Below are positions 16,186-32,442 of a stretch of 64,000 nt of DNA, one piece after another. Within the stretch, counting starts at the first letter, position 1, and the number at the start of each line of letters is the position of its first letter. The stretch covers positions 3,171,001 through 3,235,000 of the forward strand of contig NZ_CP090349.1 of NCBI RefSeq assembly GCF_021398735.1. Direction: 5' to 3'. The stretch comes from Methylobacterium oryzae. Its GTDB lineage: Bacteria > Pseudomonadota > Alphaproteobacteria > Rhizobiales > Beijerinckiaceae. Both the position numbers and the translations under genes were made by a program. Below the pieces are notes generated by a model. It made no database searches and was not told the DNA's origin. It worked only from the letters and a program-made list of their open reading frames with translations.

Positions 16186-17991
16186 ATGCGGCGCGCCCAC
16201 AGCATGGATTTCGGGGCCGAGATGGTCGGGGGCGGCGTCCGCTTCGCCCTCTGGGCGCCCACCGCCCGGAGCGTCGACCTCGTCGTCGACGGCGTCGACC
16301 ACCCGCTGCCCGAATCCGGCGGCGGCTGGCGCCGCACGGCCCTGCCGGGGGTGAAGCCCGGCGCCCGCTACGGCTTCCGCGTCGACGGCGACCTCGTCGT
16401 GCCCGATCCCGCCTCCCGCTTCCAGCCGGACGACGTCTCGGGCCTCAGCGAGGTGATCGACCCGCGGAGCTTCGAGTGGTCCGACGCGGGCTGGACCGGG
16501 CGGCCCTTCGAGGAGGCGGTGATCTACGAGTGCCATGTCGGCACCGCGACGCCGGAGGGCACCTATGCCGGCCTGCAGGCCCGGCTGGCCGACCTCAAGG
16601 CGCTCGGCGTCACCGCCCTCGAGCTGCTGCCGCTCGCCGACTTCAAGGGCTCGCGCAACTGGGGCTACGACGGCGTCCAACCCTACGCGCCGGACGGCGC
16701 CTACGGTCGACCGGACGACCTCAAGCGCCTGATCGACGCCGCCCACGGGCTCGGCCTGATGGTCTATCTCGACGCGGTCTACAACCACTTCGGGCCGGCC
16801 GGGAACTACCTCCACGCCTATGCCGGGACGTTCTTCACCGAGCGCCACCAGACCCCCTGGGGCGCGGGCATCAACTTCGACGGCAAGGAGAGCGGCGCCA
16901 CGGTGCGGCAGTTCTTCATCCAGAACGCCCTGTACTGGCTGGAGGAGTACCATTTCGACGGCCTGCGCTTCGACGCCGTCCACGCCATCCTCGACGATTC
17001 GCCCCGCCACTTCCTGGCCGAGCTCGGCGAGACGGTCCGGAGGATCTTCCCGAACCGGCAGATCCACCTGATGCTGGAGAACGAGGCCAACCAGGCCCGC
17101 TGGCTGGAGCGCGACGCCGCCGGGCGCCCGAAGATGCACGACGCCCAGTGGGCCGACGACCTGCACCATTGCTGGCACGTCCTGCTCACCGGCGAGGACG
17201 CCGGCTACTATAAAAGCTTTGCCGACAAACCGGTCGCCCACCTGGCCCGCTGCCTCGCCGAGGGCTTCGCCTACCAGGGCGAGCCCTTCCCGACGCTCGA
17301 CAACCACCCGCGCGGCGAACCCTCCGGGCACCTGCCGCCCTCCGCCTTCGTGACCTTCCTGCAGAACCACGATCAGGTCGGCAACCGGGCGCTCGGCGAG
17401 CGGCTCAACCACCTCGCGGATCCCAAGAAACTCGACCTCGCCCGGGCCGGGCTCCTCCTGGCGCCGCAGATCCCGATGCTCTGGATGGGCGAGGAATGGT
17501 CGGCCTCCGCGCCGTTCCTGTTCTTCGTCGACTTCGCGCCCGACGCGGACCTGAACAAGGCGGTGCGCGACGGGCGCCGCCGGGAGTTCAAGAGCTTCGC
17601 GGCCTTCGCGGACGACACCTCCAAGATCCCGGACCCGACCGAGGCCGAGACCTTCGCGGCCTCGAAGCTCGACTGGTCCGAGCGGGAGCGCTCGCCCCAC
17701 CGCGAGGTGCTGGCCGAGACGACGCGGCTCCTGGGGCTGCGCCGCGACGTGGTCGTGCCCCTGGCGAAGTCCGGCTACGACGGCGCCGCCGCCGCGATGC
17801 CGCGCCCGGACGTGGTCGACTGCACGTGGCGCTTCGGCGCCGGCACCCTGCGCTTCGTCGCCAATGTCGGGACCGAACCCTTCGCGCTGGATCCGGGCGG
17901 TGCCCGGCCGGTCTGGACCAACGCCCCGGACGGGGCCGGACGCGATCTCCCGTCCTGGACGGGCGTGTTCCTGACGGAGTCCCGCGCGTGA
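16186..17991 (+). CDS. treZ: Malto-oligosyltrehalose trehalohydrolase
   Basis: This GH13 enzyme releases trehalose from maltooligosyl-trehalose made by TreY. An N-terminal early-set (CBM48-like) domain (about residues 10-95, GGGVRFALWAPTARSVDLVVDG) precedes the barrel. Catalytic residues are nucleophile D263 (GLRFDAVHA), acid/base E298 (MLENEAN) and D396 (FLQNHDQVGNR). I start at ATG 16186, giving 601 residues, the usual length; ATG 16204 is an alternative. Its stop overlaps the next start by four bases (GTGA), coupling it to the MalQ-TreY fusion that makes its substrate. It is cytosolic. The upstream region holds an 11-base tandem repeat. Confidence 0.93.
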   Translation: MRRAHSMDFGAEMVGGGVRFALWAPTARSVDLVVDGVDHPLPESGGGWRRTALPGVKPGARYGFRVDGDLVVPDPASRFQPDDVSGLSEVIDPRSFEWSDAGWTGRPFEEAVIYECHVGTATPEGTYAGLQARLADLKALGVTALELLPLADFKGSRNWGYDGVQPYAPDGAYGRPDDLKRLIDAAHGLGLMVYLDAVYNHFGPAGNYLHAYAGTFFTERHQTPWGAGINFDGKESGATVRQFFIQNALYWLEEYHFDGLRFDAVHAILDDSPRHFLAELGETVRRIFPNRQIHLMLENEANQARWLERDAAGRPKMHDAQWADDLHHCWHVLLTGEDAGYYKSFADKPVAHLARCLAEGFAYQGEPFPTLDNHPRGEPSGHLPPSAFVTFLQNHDQVGNRALGERLNHLADPKKLDLARAGLLLAPQIPMLWMGEEWSASAPFLFFVDFAPDADLNKAVRDGRRREFKSFAAFADDTSKIPDPTEAETFAASKLDWSERERSPHREVLAETTRLLGLRRDVVVPLAKSGYDGAAAAMPRPDVVDCTWRFGAGTLRFVANVGTEPFALDPGGARPVWTNAPDGAGRDLPSWTGVFLTESRA

Positions 17992-20900
17992 GCCGCCTCG
18001 AGACACTCGCCGACCTCGTCGGCGTCGCCCCCGGCTACACCGACGCCTTCGGCCAGCCCGTCGAGACGTCGCTGGAGGTGCGCCGCGGACTGCTGGCGGC
18101 CCTCGGCTTCGCGGTGGAGGACGAGGCGGCGATCGCCGCGAGCCTCGCGGAGGTCGAGCGCCTGCGCCACGGCCTGATCCCGCCGCTCCTGCCGGTGGAG
18201 GCCCGCCGGGCCGCCCGGGTGCCGGTGCGCCCGCCGGACGGCGCGCCCCACACCCTGGTCTGGCGCCTCGTCGACGAGCGCGGCACGGCCCGCGAGGGCC
18301 GGGCCAACCCGCAGGGCTCGGAGCCCGGCTTCGAGCTGCCGCCGCTGACGCCCGGCTATCACCGCCTCACCGTCCAGGCCGGGCAGACCCGCGCCGAGGC
18401 CTGGGTGATCGCCGCGCCCCAGCGCTGCTGGCGCCCGCGCCCCTACACGGAGGAGGGCGCCTCCGACTGGGGCATGGCCGCTCAGCTCTACGGCCTGCGC
18501 TCGGCCACCAATATCGGCATCGGCACCTACGCGGATGCCGGCGAGGCCGCCCGCGAGGCCGCCCTGCGTGGGGCGGCGTTCTTGGGGCTCAGCCCGGTCC
18601 ACGCCCTGTTCGGCTCCGACCGCACCAAGATCTCGCCCTACTCGCCGTCCTCGCGGCTGTTCCTGGAGACCCTGTTCATCGCCCCGCGCAGCCTGCCGGG
18701 GCTCGCGGGCTCCCGGGCCGAGGCGCTGCTCGCCGAGCGCGCGGACGCGATCACGGCTTTGCGCGAGGCCGCCCTCGTCGACCACCAGGGCGTCCACGAC
18801 GTGCTCGACCCGGTGCTCCGGGCGCTCTGGGCCGAGTCGCCGGCCCGGGCCGGCACCGACGCGGGCTTCGAGCAGTTCCGCCAGGAGGGCGGGGAGGATC
18901 TCGAAGCGCACGCCCTGTTCGAGGCGCTGTCCGAGCATTTCCGGGGGCAGGGGGCGCACTGGCTGGGCGACTGGCCGGAGGCGTATCGCCGCGCCGGCAC
19001 GGAGGCGGTCCGAGCCTTCGCGGCGGAGAACGCGGACCTCGTCGGCTACCACGCGTGGCTGCAGTACCTCGCCGACCGGCAGCTCGCCGAGGCCTCCGCG
19101 GCGGCGCTCGGGGCCGGCATGCGGGTCGGGCTCTACCGCGACCTCGCGGTCGGCGCCGACCGGGGCGGCTCCGAGATCTGGTCGCATCCCGAGCGCTTCG
19201 CCGACAAGGTGTCGATCGGCGCGCCGCCGGACCTGCTCGCACCGAAGGGCCAGAACTGGGGCCTGCCGGCCTTCGATCCGCTGGCGATGGAGCGCGACGG
19301 GCTCGCGGCCTTCCGGGCCCTGGTCCAGGCCAACATGCGCCACGCCGGCGCGATCCGGATCGACCACGCCTTCCAGCTCGCCCGCCTGTTCCTGATCCCG
19401 CTGGGGGCGGGGGCCCAGGCCGGAGCCTACGTGGCCATGCCTTTCGAGCCGATGCTGGCGGTGCTGCGGCTGGAGAGCCACCGCAACAAGTGCCTCGTCA
19501 TCGCGGAGGATCTCGGCACGGCGCCGGAAGGCTTCTCCGACGCGCTGATGCGGGCCGGGGTGCTGAGCTACCGGATCCTCGCCTTCGAGCGCGAGGCCGA
19601 CGGACGCTTCAAGCCGCCCTCGGCCTACCCGCGGGACGCGCTCACCGCCATCACCACCCACGACCTGCCGACCTTCGTCGGCTGGTGGCGCGGGGTCGAC
19701 ACCGACACCCGCCAGTCGCTCGGCCTCTACGATCAGGAGCGGGCCGAGGTCGAGCGGGGCGAGCGCGTCGTCGAGCGCCGCCGCCTCGCCGAGGCGCTGG
19801 CGGCCGAGCAGCTGCTGCCCTCCGCCGAGCCGCCGGATTCCGCGCCCTTCGAGGCCGCCGCCCGCTACCTCGCCCGCGCGCCCGCGATGCTCACCGCCGT
19901 CCAGTACGAGGACGTGGTCTCGGAACTCGCCCAGGCCAACGTGCCCGGCTCGACCGAGGGCTACCCGAACTGGCGGCGCAAACTCGACCGGGATCTCGTG
20001 GACATCGCCGCCCCCGGCGGGCCGCTGGCGAAGCTCGCGGCGTCCCTCTCGGCCGAGGCGCGGGGCCCGCGCTCGGGCGCCGCGCGGCTCGCCGCGCCGC
20101 CGCCGCGCGCGACCTACCGGCTGCAGTTCCACAAGGACTTCACCTTCGCGGATGCGGGCCGGATCGTCCCCTACCTGCACCGGCTCGGGATCAGCCACGT
20201 CTACGCCTCGCCGCTCCAGAAGGCGCGGCCCGGCTCGACCCACGGCTACGACATCGTCGATCACGGCGCGATCAACCCGGAGCTCGGCGGCGAGGCGGGC
20301 TTCATCGCGCTCTCCGAGACGCTCCACGCCCACGGGATCAAGCTCCTGCTCGACATCGTCCCGAACCACATGGGCGTCGGCGGCTCCGACAATCCGTGGT
20401 GGCTCTCGGTGCTCGAATGGGGCTCCCTGTCGCCCTTCGCCGACGCCTTCGACATCGACTGGCAGCGGCTCGGAGCCGGGCGCAACCTCGTGATCCCATT
20501 CCTCGGCGACCGCTACGGCGAGGCCCTGGAGAAGGGCACGCTGGAGCTGAAGTTCGACCCCGAGACCGGCGCCTTCAGCGTCTGGCACTACGAGCACCAG
20601 CTGCCGATCCGCCCCTTGAGCTACCCGACCATCCTCAACCGGGTGATCGCCGCGATCGGGGCGGTGGACGACGACACCACCGCGGAACTGCTCGCCATCT
20701 CCGAGCGGCTGCGGGCGATGTCGATCGATACCGACGAGACCCGCCGCAAAGGCTTCCCCGAGGAGGCCGAGGGGCTGAAGCGCCGGCTCGCCGAGATCTA
20801 CGGCGTGTCGCCGCTGATCCAAGAGGCCACCGCCAGCACGCTGGCGCTGCTCAACGGCTTCAAAGGTCGCCCGGACAGTTTCGGGCCGTTGCACCGGCTG

Positions 20901-22889
20901 CTGGAGGCGCAGGCCTACCGGCTGGCCCACTGGCGGGTGGCGTCGAGCGACATCAACTACCGCCGCTTCTTCGACGTGAACTCGCTCGCCGGCCTGCGGG
21001 TCGAGCTGTCCGACATCTTCCACCGCTCGCACGAGACCGTGTTCCGGCACGTCCGCGAGGGCCGGATCGACGGCCTGCGCATCGACCATATCGACGGCCT
21101 CGCCGACCCGCTGGGCTACGCAAGGGCGCTCCAGGCGGCTGTCGGACCGGGCTTCTACGTCGTCGTCGAGAAGATCCTGGAGCCGGGCGAGCGGCTGCGG
21201 CCCTGGCCGGTGGCCGGGACCACGGGCTACGACGTGCTCAACCAGCTCGACGGGATCCTGGTCGACAAGTCCCGGCGCGGAAAAATCGAGCGGCTCTACA
21301 CCTGGGCCACGGGGTTCGACGAGCCCTACGGCTTCCAGCTCCGCGCCGCCAAGGCCGAGATCCTCGAGATCAGCTTCGCGAGCGAGCTGGAGGTGCTGAC
21401 CACCGACCTCAAGGAGGTCGCCGACGCCGACCGGCGCACCCGCGACTTCACCGTCAACGCGCTGCGCCGGGCGCTGATCGAGATCATCGCGCGCTTCCCG
21501 ACCTACCGGAGCTACCTGCCGTCGGATCTGGAGGAGGGCGAGGTCGAGCCCGAGGATGTCCGCCTGATCGAGGGCGCCGTCGCCAAGGCCAAGCGCTGGT
21601 CGAGCCTGCCGGACCGCTCGGTCCACGACTTCGCCGCCGACGTCCTGCTCGGTCGGGTCGAGACGGCGGGCCCCGGCCGGCCGGACCCGCGGGTGGTGCT
21701 GCGCTTCCGCCGCCGGTTCCAGCAGCTCACCGGCCCGGTCATGGCCAAGAGCCTGGAGGACACGCTGTTCTACCGCTACGCGTGCCTCCTGGGCCTCAAC
21801 GAGGTCGGCGGCGATCCGGGCGAGTACGGGATCGACGCGGAGCACTTCCACGATCTGCAGATCGCCCGCGCCCGGGACTGGCCGAGCGCCATGATCACCA
21901 CCGCGACCCACGACACCAAGCGGGGCGAGGATGCCCGCACGCGGCTGCTCGCCCTCTCGGAGATCCCCGAGGAATGGGCCAAGGCCTGGGACTTGTGGCA
22001 GCGGGTCGCCGGCCCGCACCTCGCCCGGATCGACGGCGAGCCGGCCCCGGACGCCAACGACCAGTGGATGTTCTTCCAGGCGATCCTGGGCGCCTGGCCG
22101 CTGGAGCTTCTGGAGCGGGACGAGGCCGGGGCGATCGCGGAGTTCCGCGACCGGCTGATCGCCTACGGCGAGAAGGCCATGCGGGAGGGCAAGCGCCGGT
22201 CGAGCTGGGTCAACGTCGACGAGGTCTACGAGGGCGCGGTCAAGCGGCTGTTCACGGCGCTGATCGCCCCCGGCTCGGAGTTCCTGAGCGCGCTCCGGCC
22301 ATTCGCCCGGCGTCTCGCCCATCTCGGCATGCTGGCGAGCCTCGGCCGGACGGTCCTGAAATGCACCCTGCCGGGCCTGCCCGACACCTACCAGGGCACC
22401 GAGATCTGGGACTTCTCCTTCGTCGACCCCGACAACCGCCGCCCGGTGGACTACCCGGCGCTGGAACGGATGCTGGAGGAGGGCGGGGCGCCCGCCGACC
22501 TGCTGGGCCACTGGCTGGACGGGCGGGTCAAGCAGGCGACGCTCACGCGGCTCCTCGCCGAGCGGGCCGAGCGCCCGGACTTCTACGCCAGCGCCGCCTA
22601 CGAGCCCGTCGCGGCCACCGGCGCCCGGGCCGACCACGTCATCGCCTACCGGCGGACCGACCCCGTCCAAGAGGGCGGCGACCTGTTCGTGGCGGTGCCG
22701 CGGCTGGTGGCGGGCTTCGTCGGGGAAGCCGTCTGGTCGGGCGAGGCCTTTGCCGGCACCCGGGTCGATCTCGGGGCGGGGACGCGCTGGCGGGACCTCG
22801 CCTCGGGGCGGGTGGTGGAGGGGGAGGGGGCCGATCTCGGCGCTCTCCTGCGCGACCTCCCCTACGCGGTGCTGCGGCGGGAACCGTGA
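17988..22889 (+). CDS. malQ-treY: 4-alpha-glucanotransferase / malto-oligosyltrehalose synthase fusion (MalQ-TreY)
   Basis: One 1633-residue chain carries two complete enzymes. Residues 1-about 690 are a GH77 amylomaltase (MalQ) with an N-terminal extension, nucleophile D459 (AIRIDHAF), acid/base E507 (AEDLGT) and D559 (THDLPTF). Residues about 705-1633 are TreY, beginning ATYRLQFHKDFTF, with LDIVPNHM, D1033 (GLRIDHIDGL), E1061 (VVEKILEP) and the TreY signature THDTKRGED around D1309. MalQ lengthens short maltodextrins by disproportionation, and TreY isomerises their reducing end to a trehalose unit. Fusing them would feed remade chains straight to TreY and then to TreZ, encoded four bases upstream. 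The start is GTG 17988. Both catalytic sets look intact. Confidence 0.93.
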   Translation: MSRLETLADLVGVAPGYTDAFGQPVETSLEVRRGLLAALGFAVEDEAAIAASLAEVERLRHGLIPPLLPVEARRAARVPVRPPDGAPHTLVWRLVDERGTAREGRANPQGSEPGFELPPLTPGYHRLTVQAGQTRAEAWVIAAPQRCWRPRPYTEEGASDWGMAAQLYGLRSATNIGIGTYADAGEAAREAALRGAAFLGLSPVHALFGSDRTKISPYSPSSRLFLETLFIAPRSLPGLAGSRAEALLAERADAITALREAALVDHQGVHDVLDPVLRALWAESPARAGTDAGFEQFRQEGGEDLEAHALFEALSEHFRGQGAHWLGDWPEAYRRAGTEAVRAFAAENADLVGYHAWLQYLADRQLAEASAAALGAGMRVGLYRDLAVGADRGGSEIWSHPERFADKVSIGAPPDLLAPKGQNWGLPAFDPLAMERDGLAAFRALVQANMRHAGAIRIDHAFQLARLFLIPLGAGAQAGAYVAMPFEPMLAVLRLESHRNKCLVIAEDLGTAPEGFSDALMRAGVLSYRILAFEREADGRFKPPSAYPRDALTAITTHDLPTFVGWWRGVDTDTRQSLGLYDQERAEVERGERVVERRRLAEALAAEQLLPSAEPPDSAPFEAAARYLARAPAMLTAVQYEDVVSELAQANVPGSTEGYPNWRRKLDRDLVDIAAPGGPLAKLAASLSAEARGPRSGAARLAAPPPRATYRLQFHKDFTFADAGRIVPYLHRLGISHVYASPLQKARPGSTHGYDIVDHGAINPELGGEAGFIALSETLHAHGIKLLLDIVPNHMGVGGSDNPWWLSVLEWGSLSPFADAFDIDWQRLGAGRNLVIPFLGDRYGEALEKGTLELKFDPETGAFSVWHYEHQLPIRPLSYPTILNRVIAAIGAVDDDTTAELLAISERLRAMSIDTDETRRKGFPEEAEGLKRRLAEIYGVSPLIQEATASTLALLNGFKGRPDSFGPLHRLLEAQAYRLAHWRVASSDINYRRFFDVNSLAGLRVELSDIFHRSHETVFRHVREGRIDGLRIDHIDGLADPLGYARALQAAVGPGFYVVVEKILEPGERLRPWPVAGTTGYDVLNQLDGILVDKSRRGKIERLYTWATGFDEPYGFQLRAAKAEILEISFASELEVLTTDLKEVADADRRTRDFTVNALRRALIEIIARFPTYRSYLPSDLEEGEVEPEDVRLIEGAVAKAKRWSSLPDRSVHDFAADVLLGRVETAGPGRPDPRVVLRFRRRFQQLTGPVMAKSLEDTLFYRYACLLGLNEVGGDPGEYGIDAEHFHDLQIARARDWPSAMITTATHDTKRGEDARTRLLALSEIPEEWAKAWDLWQRVAGPHLARIDGEPAPDANDQWMFFQAILGAWPLELLERDEAGAIAEFRDRLIAYGEKAMREGKRRSSWVNVDEVYEGAVKRLFTALIAPGSEFLSALRPFARRLAHLGMLASLGRTVLKCTLPGLPDTYQGTEIWDFSFVDPDNRRPVDYPALERMLEEGGAPADLLGHWLDGRVKQATLTRLLAERAERPDFYASAAYEPVAATGARADHVIAYRRTDPVQEGGDLFVAVPRLVAGFVGEAVWSGEAFAGTRVDLGAGTRWRDLASGRVVEGEGADLGALLRDLPYAVLRREP

Positions 22890-22895
22890 CCGCGC

Positions 22896-22967
22896 CGTCA
22901 TCGCGAGCGGAGCGAGGCGACCCAGGGCAGCGCGACCTGGATCAGCGTGGCGCCGCTCGCAGAGACG
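22896..22967. repeat. Imperfect palindromic intergenic repeat
   Basis: Arms CGTC/GACG, GCGAGCGG (22903-22910) with CCGCTCGC (22953-22960), and CCAGG with CCTGG form one long interrupted hairpin. Its sequence style, GCGAGCGGAGCGAGGCGA, resembles the abundant intergenic palindromic repeats of alphaproteobacteria. A half-copy, differing at one of sixteen bases, occurs at 46522-46537. Confidence 0.6.
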
Positions 22968-23106
22968 GCGGCGGTCCGGGCGCGTCTTCCGGTGGCCCCT
23001 CCGCAGCCCTGTCACGCGACTCTGCTGAGACACGTCGGACCGGATCGCGCGGCACAGCCCGGGGGTTCGGGCGTTACGACACTGGGAACGGGAGCCGAGA
23101 GGCAGC

Positions 23107-26502
<3,396 letters not shown>

Positions 26503-26651
26503 GGCCGCGCGTGGCACTCGGCCATGGCCCTTGAATGCGGCGGCGGGAATTCCCGTCGCCGACCCTCGCACCCGCGCGGCGGCCCGCCGCCCGCGCCCCG
26601 GCCGGGTCCCCCGCCGGTCCCGTCAGACTCGACCGATGAGGCAGCGACGCG

Positions 26652-29926
<3,275 letters not shown>

Positions 29927-29930
<4 letters not shown>

Positions 29931-32209
29931 CGGCGATCGACGAGACCTTCGCAACGCGGGTCGACCCGGAGGGGGCGACGGCGCGGTCCGCGGATGTCCC
30001 GGGCGCCGGCGCCACGCAGCCGCCGAGCGTCCACCCGGACGCGGTCGCCGCGCTGATGGCCGCCAACCACGGCGACCCCTTCGCGGTGCTCGGCCCCCAC
30101 CGGGTCGGGCCGAAGGCCTGGGAGGTGCGCGCCGTGCTGCCCGAGGCGCGGGCCGCCACCCTGGTGATGGACGGCCGCACCGCGCCCTTCGAGAAGCGCC
30201 ATCCGGACGGGTTCTGGGTCGCGAAGGCCGAGGGCGAGCACCGGCCCCTCTACGAGATCGAGGTCGAGTCCTGGGACGGGACGAAGCGCCGCCGCTACGA
30301 CCCCTACGGCTTCGGCTCCTCGATCGAGCAGTACGACGTGGCGGCGCTCCGCGAGGTCGGCACCAACCTCGTCTACCGGATGCTCGGCGCCCAGTCGGGG
30401 CAGCTCGACGGCATCGACGGCTTCCGCTTCGCCGTCTGGGCGCCCAACGCCCGCAAGGTCAGCGTCGTCGGCGACTTCAACGACTGGGACGGGCGGCGCC
30501 ACCCGATGCGCCTCTGGCAGGACGGCGGCATCTGGGAGCTGTTCGTGCCGGGCCTCAAGGCCGGCGTGCGCTACAAGTTCGAGATCCGCGGCCCCGACGG
30601 ATCCCTGGTCCCGCTCAAGGCCGACCCAGTCGCCTTCGCGGCCCAGCACCCGCCGGAGACCGCCTCGGTCACCCACGGGTCGAGCGACTTCGACTGGCGC
30701 GATTCCGGCTGGATGAGCACCCGCGGCGCCAAGGACCCGCGCCACGCGGCGATCTCGGTCTACGAGGTCCATCTCGGCTCCTGGGCGCGGGTGCCCGAGG
30801 AGGGCAACCGCTACCTCACCTACAAGGAACTCGGCGACCGGCTGATCCCCTACGTCAAGGATCTGGGCTTCACCCATATCGAGATGCTGCCGATCACCGA
30901 GTTCCCGTTCGACGGGTCCTGGGGCTACCAGCCGGTCTCGCTGTTCGCGCCGACGAGCCGCTTCGGAAGCCCTGAGGACTTCGCCGCCTTCGTGGACGCG
31001 GCCCACGAGGCCGGCATCGGCGTGCTGCTCGACTGGGTGCCGGGCCACTTCCCGCTCGACGCCCACGGGCTCGGCCTGTTCGACGGCACCCACCTCTACG
31101 AGCACGCCGACCCGCGCCAGGGCTTCCACCAGGACTGGGGCACCTACATCTACAATTTCGGGCGGACCGAGGTCGCGACCTTCCTCGCCGCCAACGCCCG
31201 GTTCTGGCTGGAGCACTACCACCTCGACGGCCTGCGCGTGGATGCCGTCGCGTCGATGCTCTACCTCGACTACTCGCGCCGCCAGGGCGAGTGGATCCCG
31301 AACCGCTACGGCGGCAACGAGAACCTCGACGCCATCGACTTCCTGCGCAAGACCAACGAGGCGACCTACAGCCACGCCCCGGGGACGATCACGGTGGCGG
31401 AGGAATCCACCTCCTGGCCGGGCGTCTCGCACCCGACCTACACGGGCGGCCTGGGCTTCGGCTTCAAGTGGAACATGGGCTGGATGCACGACACCCTGCA
31501 TTTCATGCAGGAGGATCCGATCCATCGCCGCTACCACCACCACAACCTGACCTTCGGGCTGCTCTACGCCTTCTCGGAGAATTTCATCCTGCCGCTCTCC
31601 CACGACGAGGTCGTGCACGGGAAGGGCTCGCTGCTCGGCAAGATGCCGGGCGACCGCTGGCAGAAATTCGCGAATCTCCGGGCCTATTACGGCTTCATGT
31701 GGGGGCATCCCGGCAAGAAGCTGCTGTTCATGGGCGGCGAGTTCGGCCAGGAGCGGGAGTGGAACCACGACAACAGCCTGGACTGGCACCTCCTGGACGA
31801 TCCCCTGCACAAGGGCGTCCAGAGCGTGATCCGCGACCTGAACCGGCTCTACGTCTCGACCCCGGCCCTCTACGGCCGCGACGTCGAGCATACCGGCTTC
31901 CAGTGGCTGGTGGCGGACGACCAGGACAACAGCGTCATCGCCTGGGCCCGCAAGGGTGCCAAGCCCGGCGAGGTGGCGATCGTGGTGTCGAACTTCACGC
32001 CGGTGCCGCGCGAGGGCTACCGGATCGGCGTGCCGCAGGCAGGTTTCTATCGCGAGGCGTTCAACTCGGATGCCGGGGTCTACGGTGGGTCCAACCTGGG
32101 CAACCAGGGCGGCCGCCACACCGACGATCAGGCGAGCCACGGCCAGGGTCAGAGCCTGTCGCTGACCCTGCCGCCGCTCGCCACGATGATCTTCCTGCTG
32201 GAGGGGTGA
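29927..32209 (+). CDS. glgB: 1,4-alpha-glucan branching enzyme
   Basis: GlgB makes alpha-1,6 branches in glycogen-type glucan. The 760-residue chain has the N1 segment ([18 protein letters not shown] at about 40-60), a CBM48 domain ([26 protein letters not shown], about 165-190) and the GH13 barrel. Nucleophile D439 ([14 protein letters not shown]), acid/base E492 (VAEEST) and D560 ([12 protein letters not shown]) are spaced exactly as in the E. coli enzyme (53 and 68 residues). The start is ATG 29927, eight bases after GGAG, overlapping the treS-mak stop. A long perfect stem-loop follows the gene. In this context it branches polymer made by GlgE and by GlgA. Confidence 0.95.
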
Positions 32210-32229
32210 GGGGCCGCGCGGCGGAACCC

Positions 32230-32284
32230 GGGATCCGGACCCGCCGGCGCGCCGCGTTCCGCGCCGACAGCGGGTCCGGATCCC
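32230..32284. terminator. Long stem-loop between convergent glgB and glgA
   Basis: Fifteen bases at 32230-32244 (GGGATCCGGACCCGC) pair perfectly with 32270-32284, and CGGCGC/GCGCCG extends the stem inside. It lies between convergent stops and probably ends both transcripts. The size and perfection also fit a palindromic repeat element. A purine run of GAGAAGAGAAGAGAGG lies near 32413-32429, close to the glgA stop. Confidence 0.65.
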
Positions 32285-32442
32285 GCCTCCGATGACCGCT
32301 CCGGGTCCGGGCTCGCCTGCGGAGCCCAGCGAGGCGGCGCGCCGGGAAGCGCCCGCCCCGCTGGCAGGGATGATCTGACCCGAACGGGCTCACCCGCCTC
32401 GCGGAGCGGAAGAGAAGAGAAGAGAGGGGCCGCGAGAAGTCC

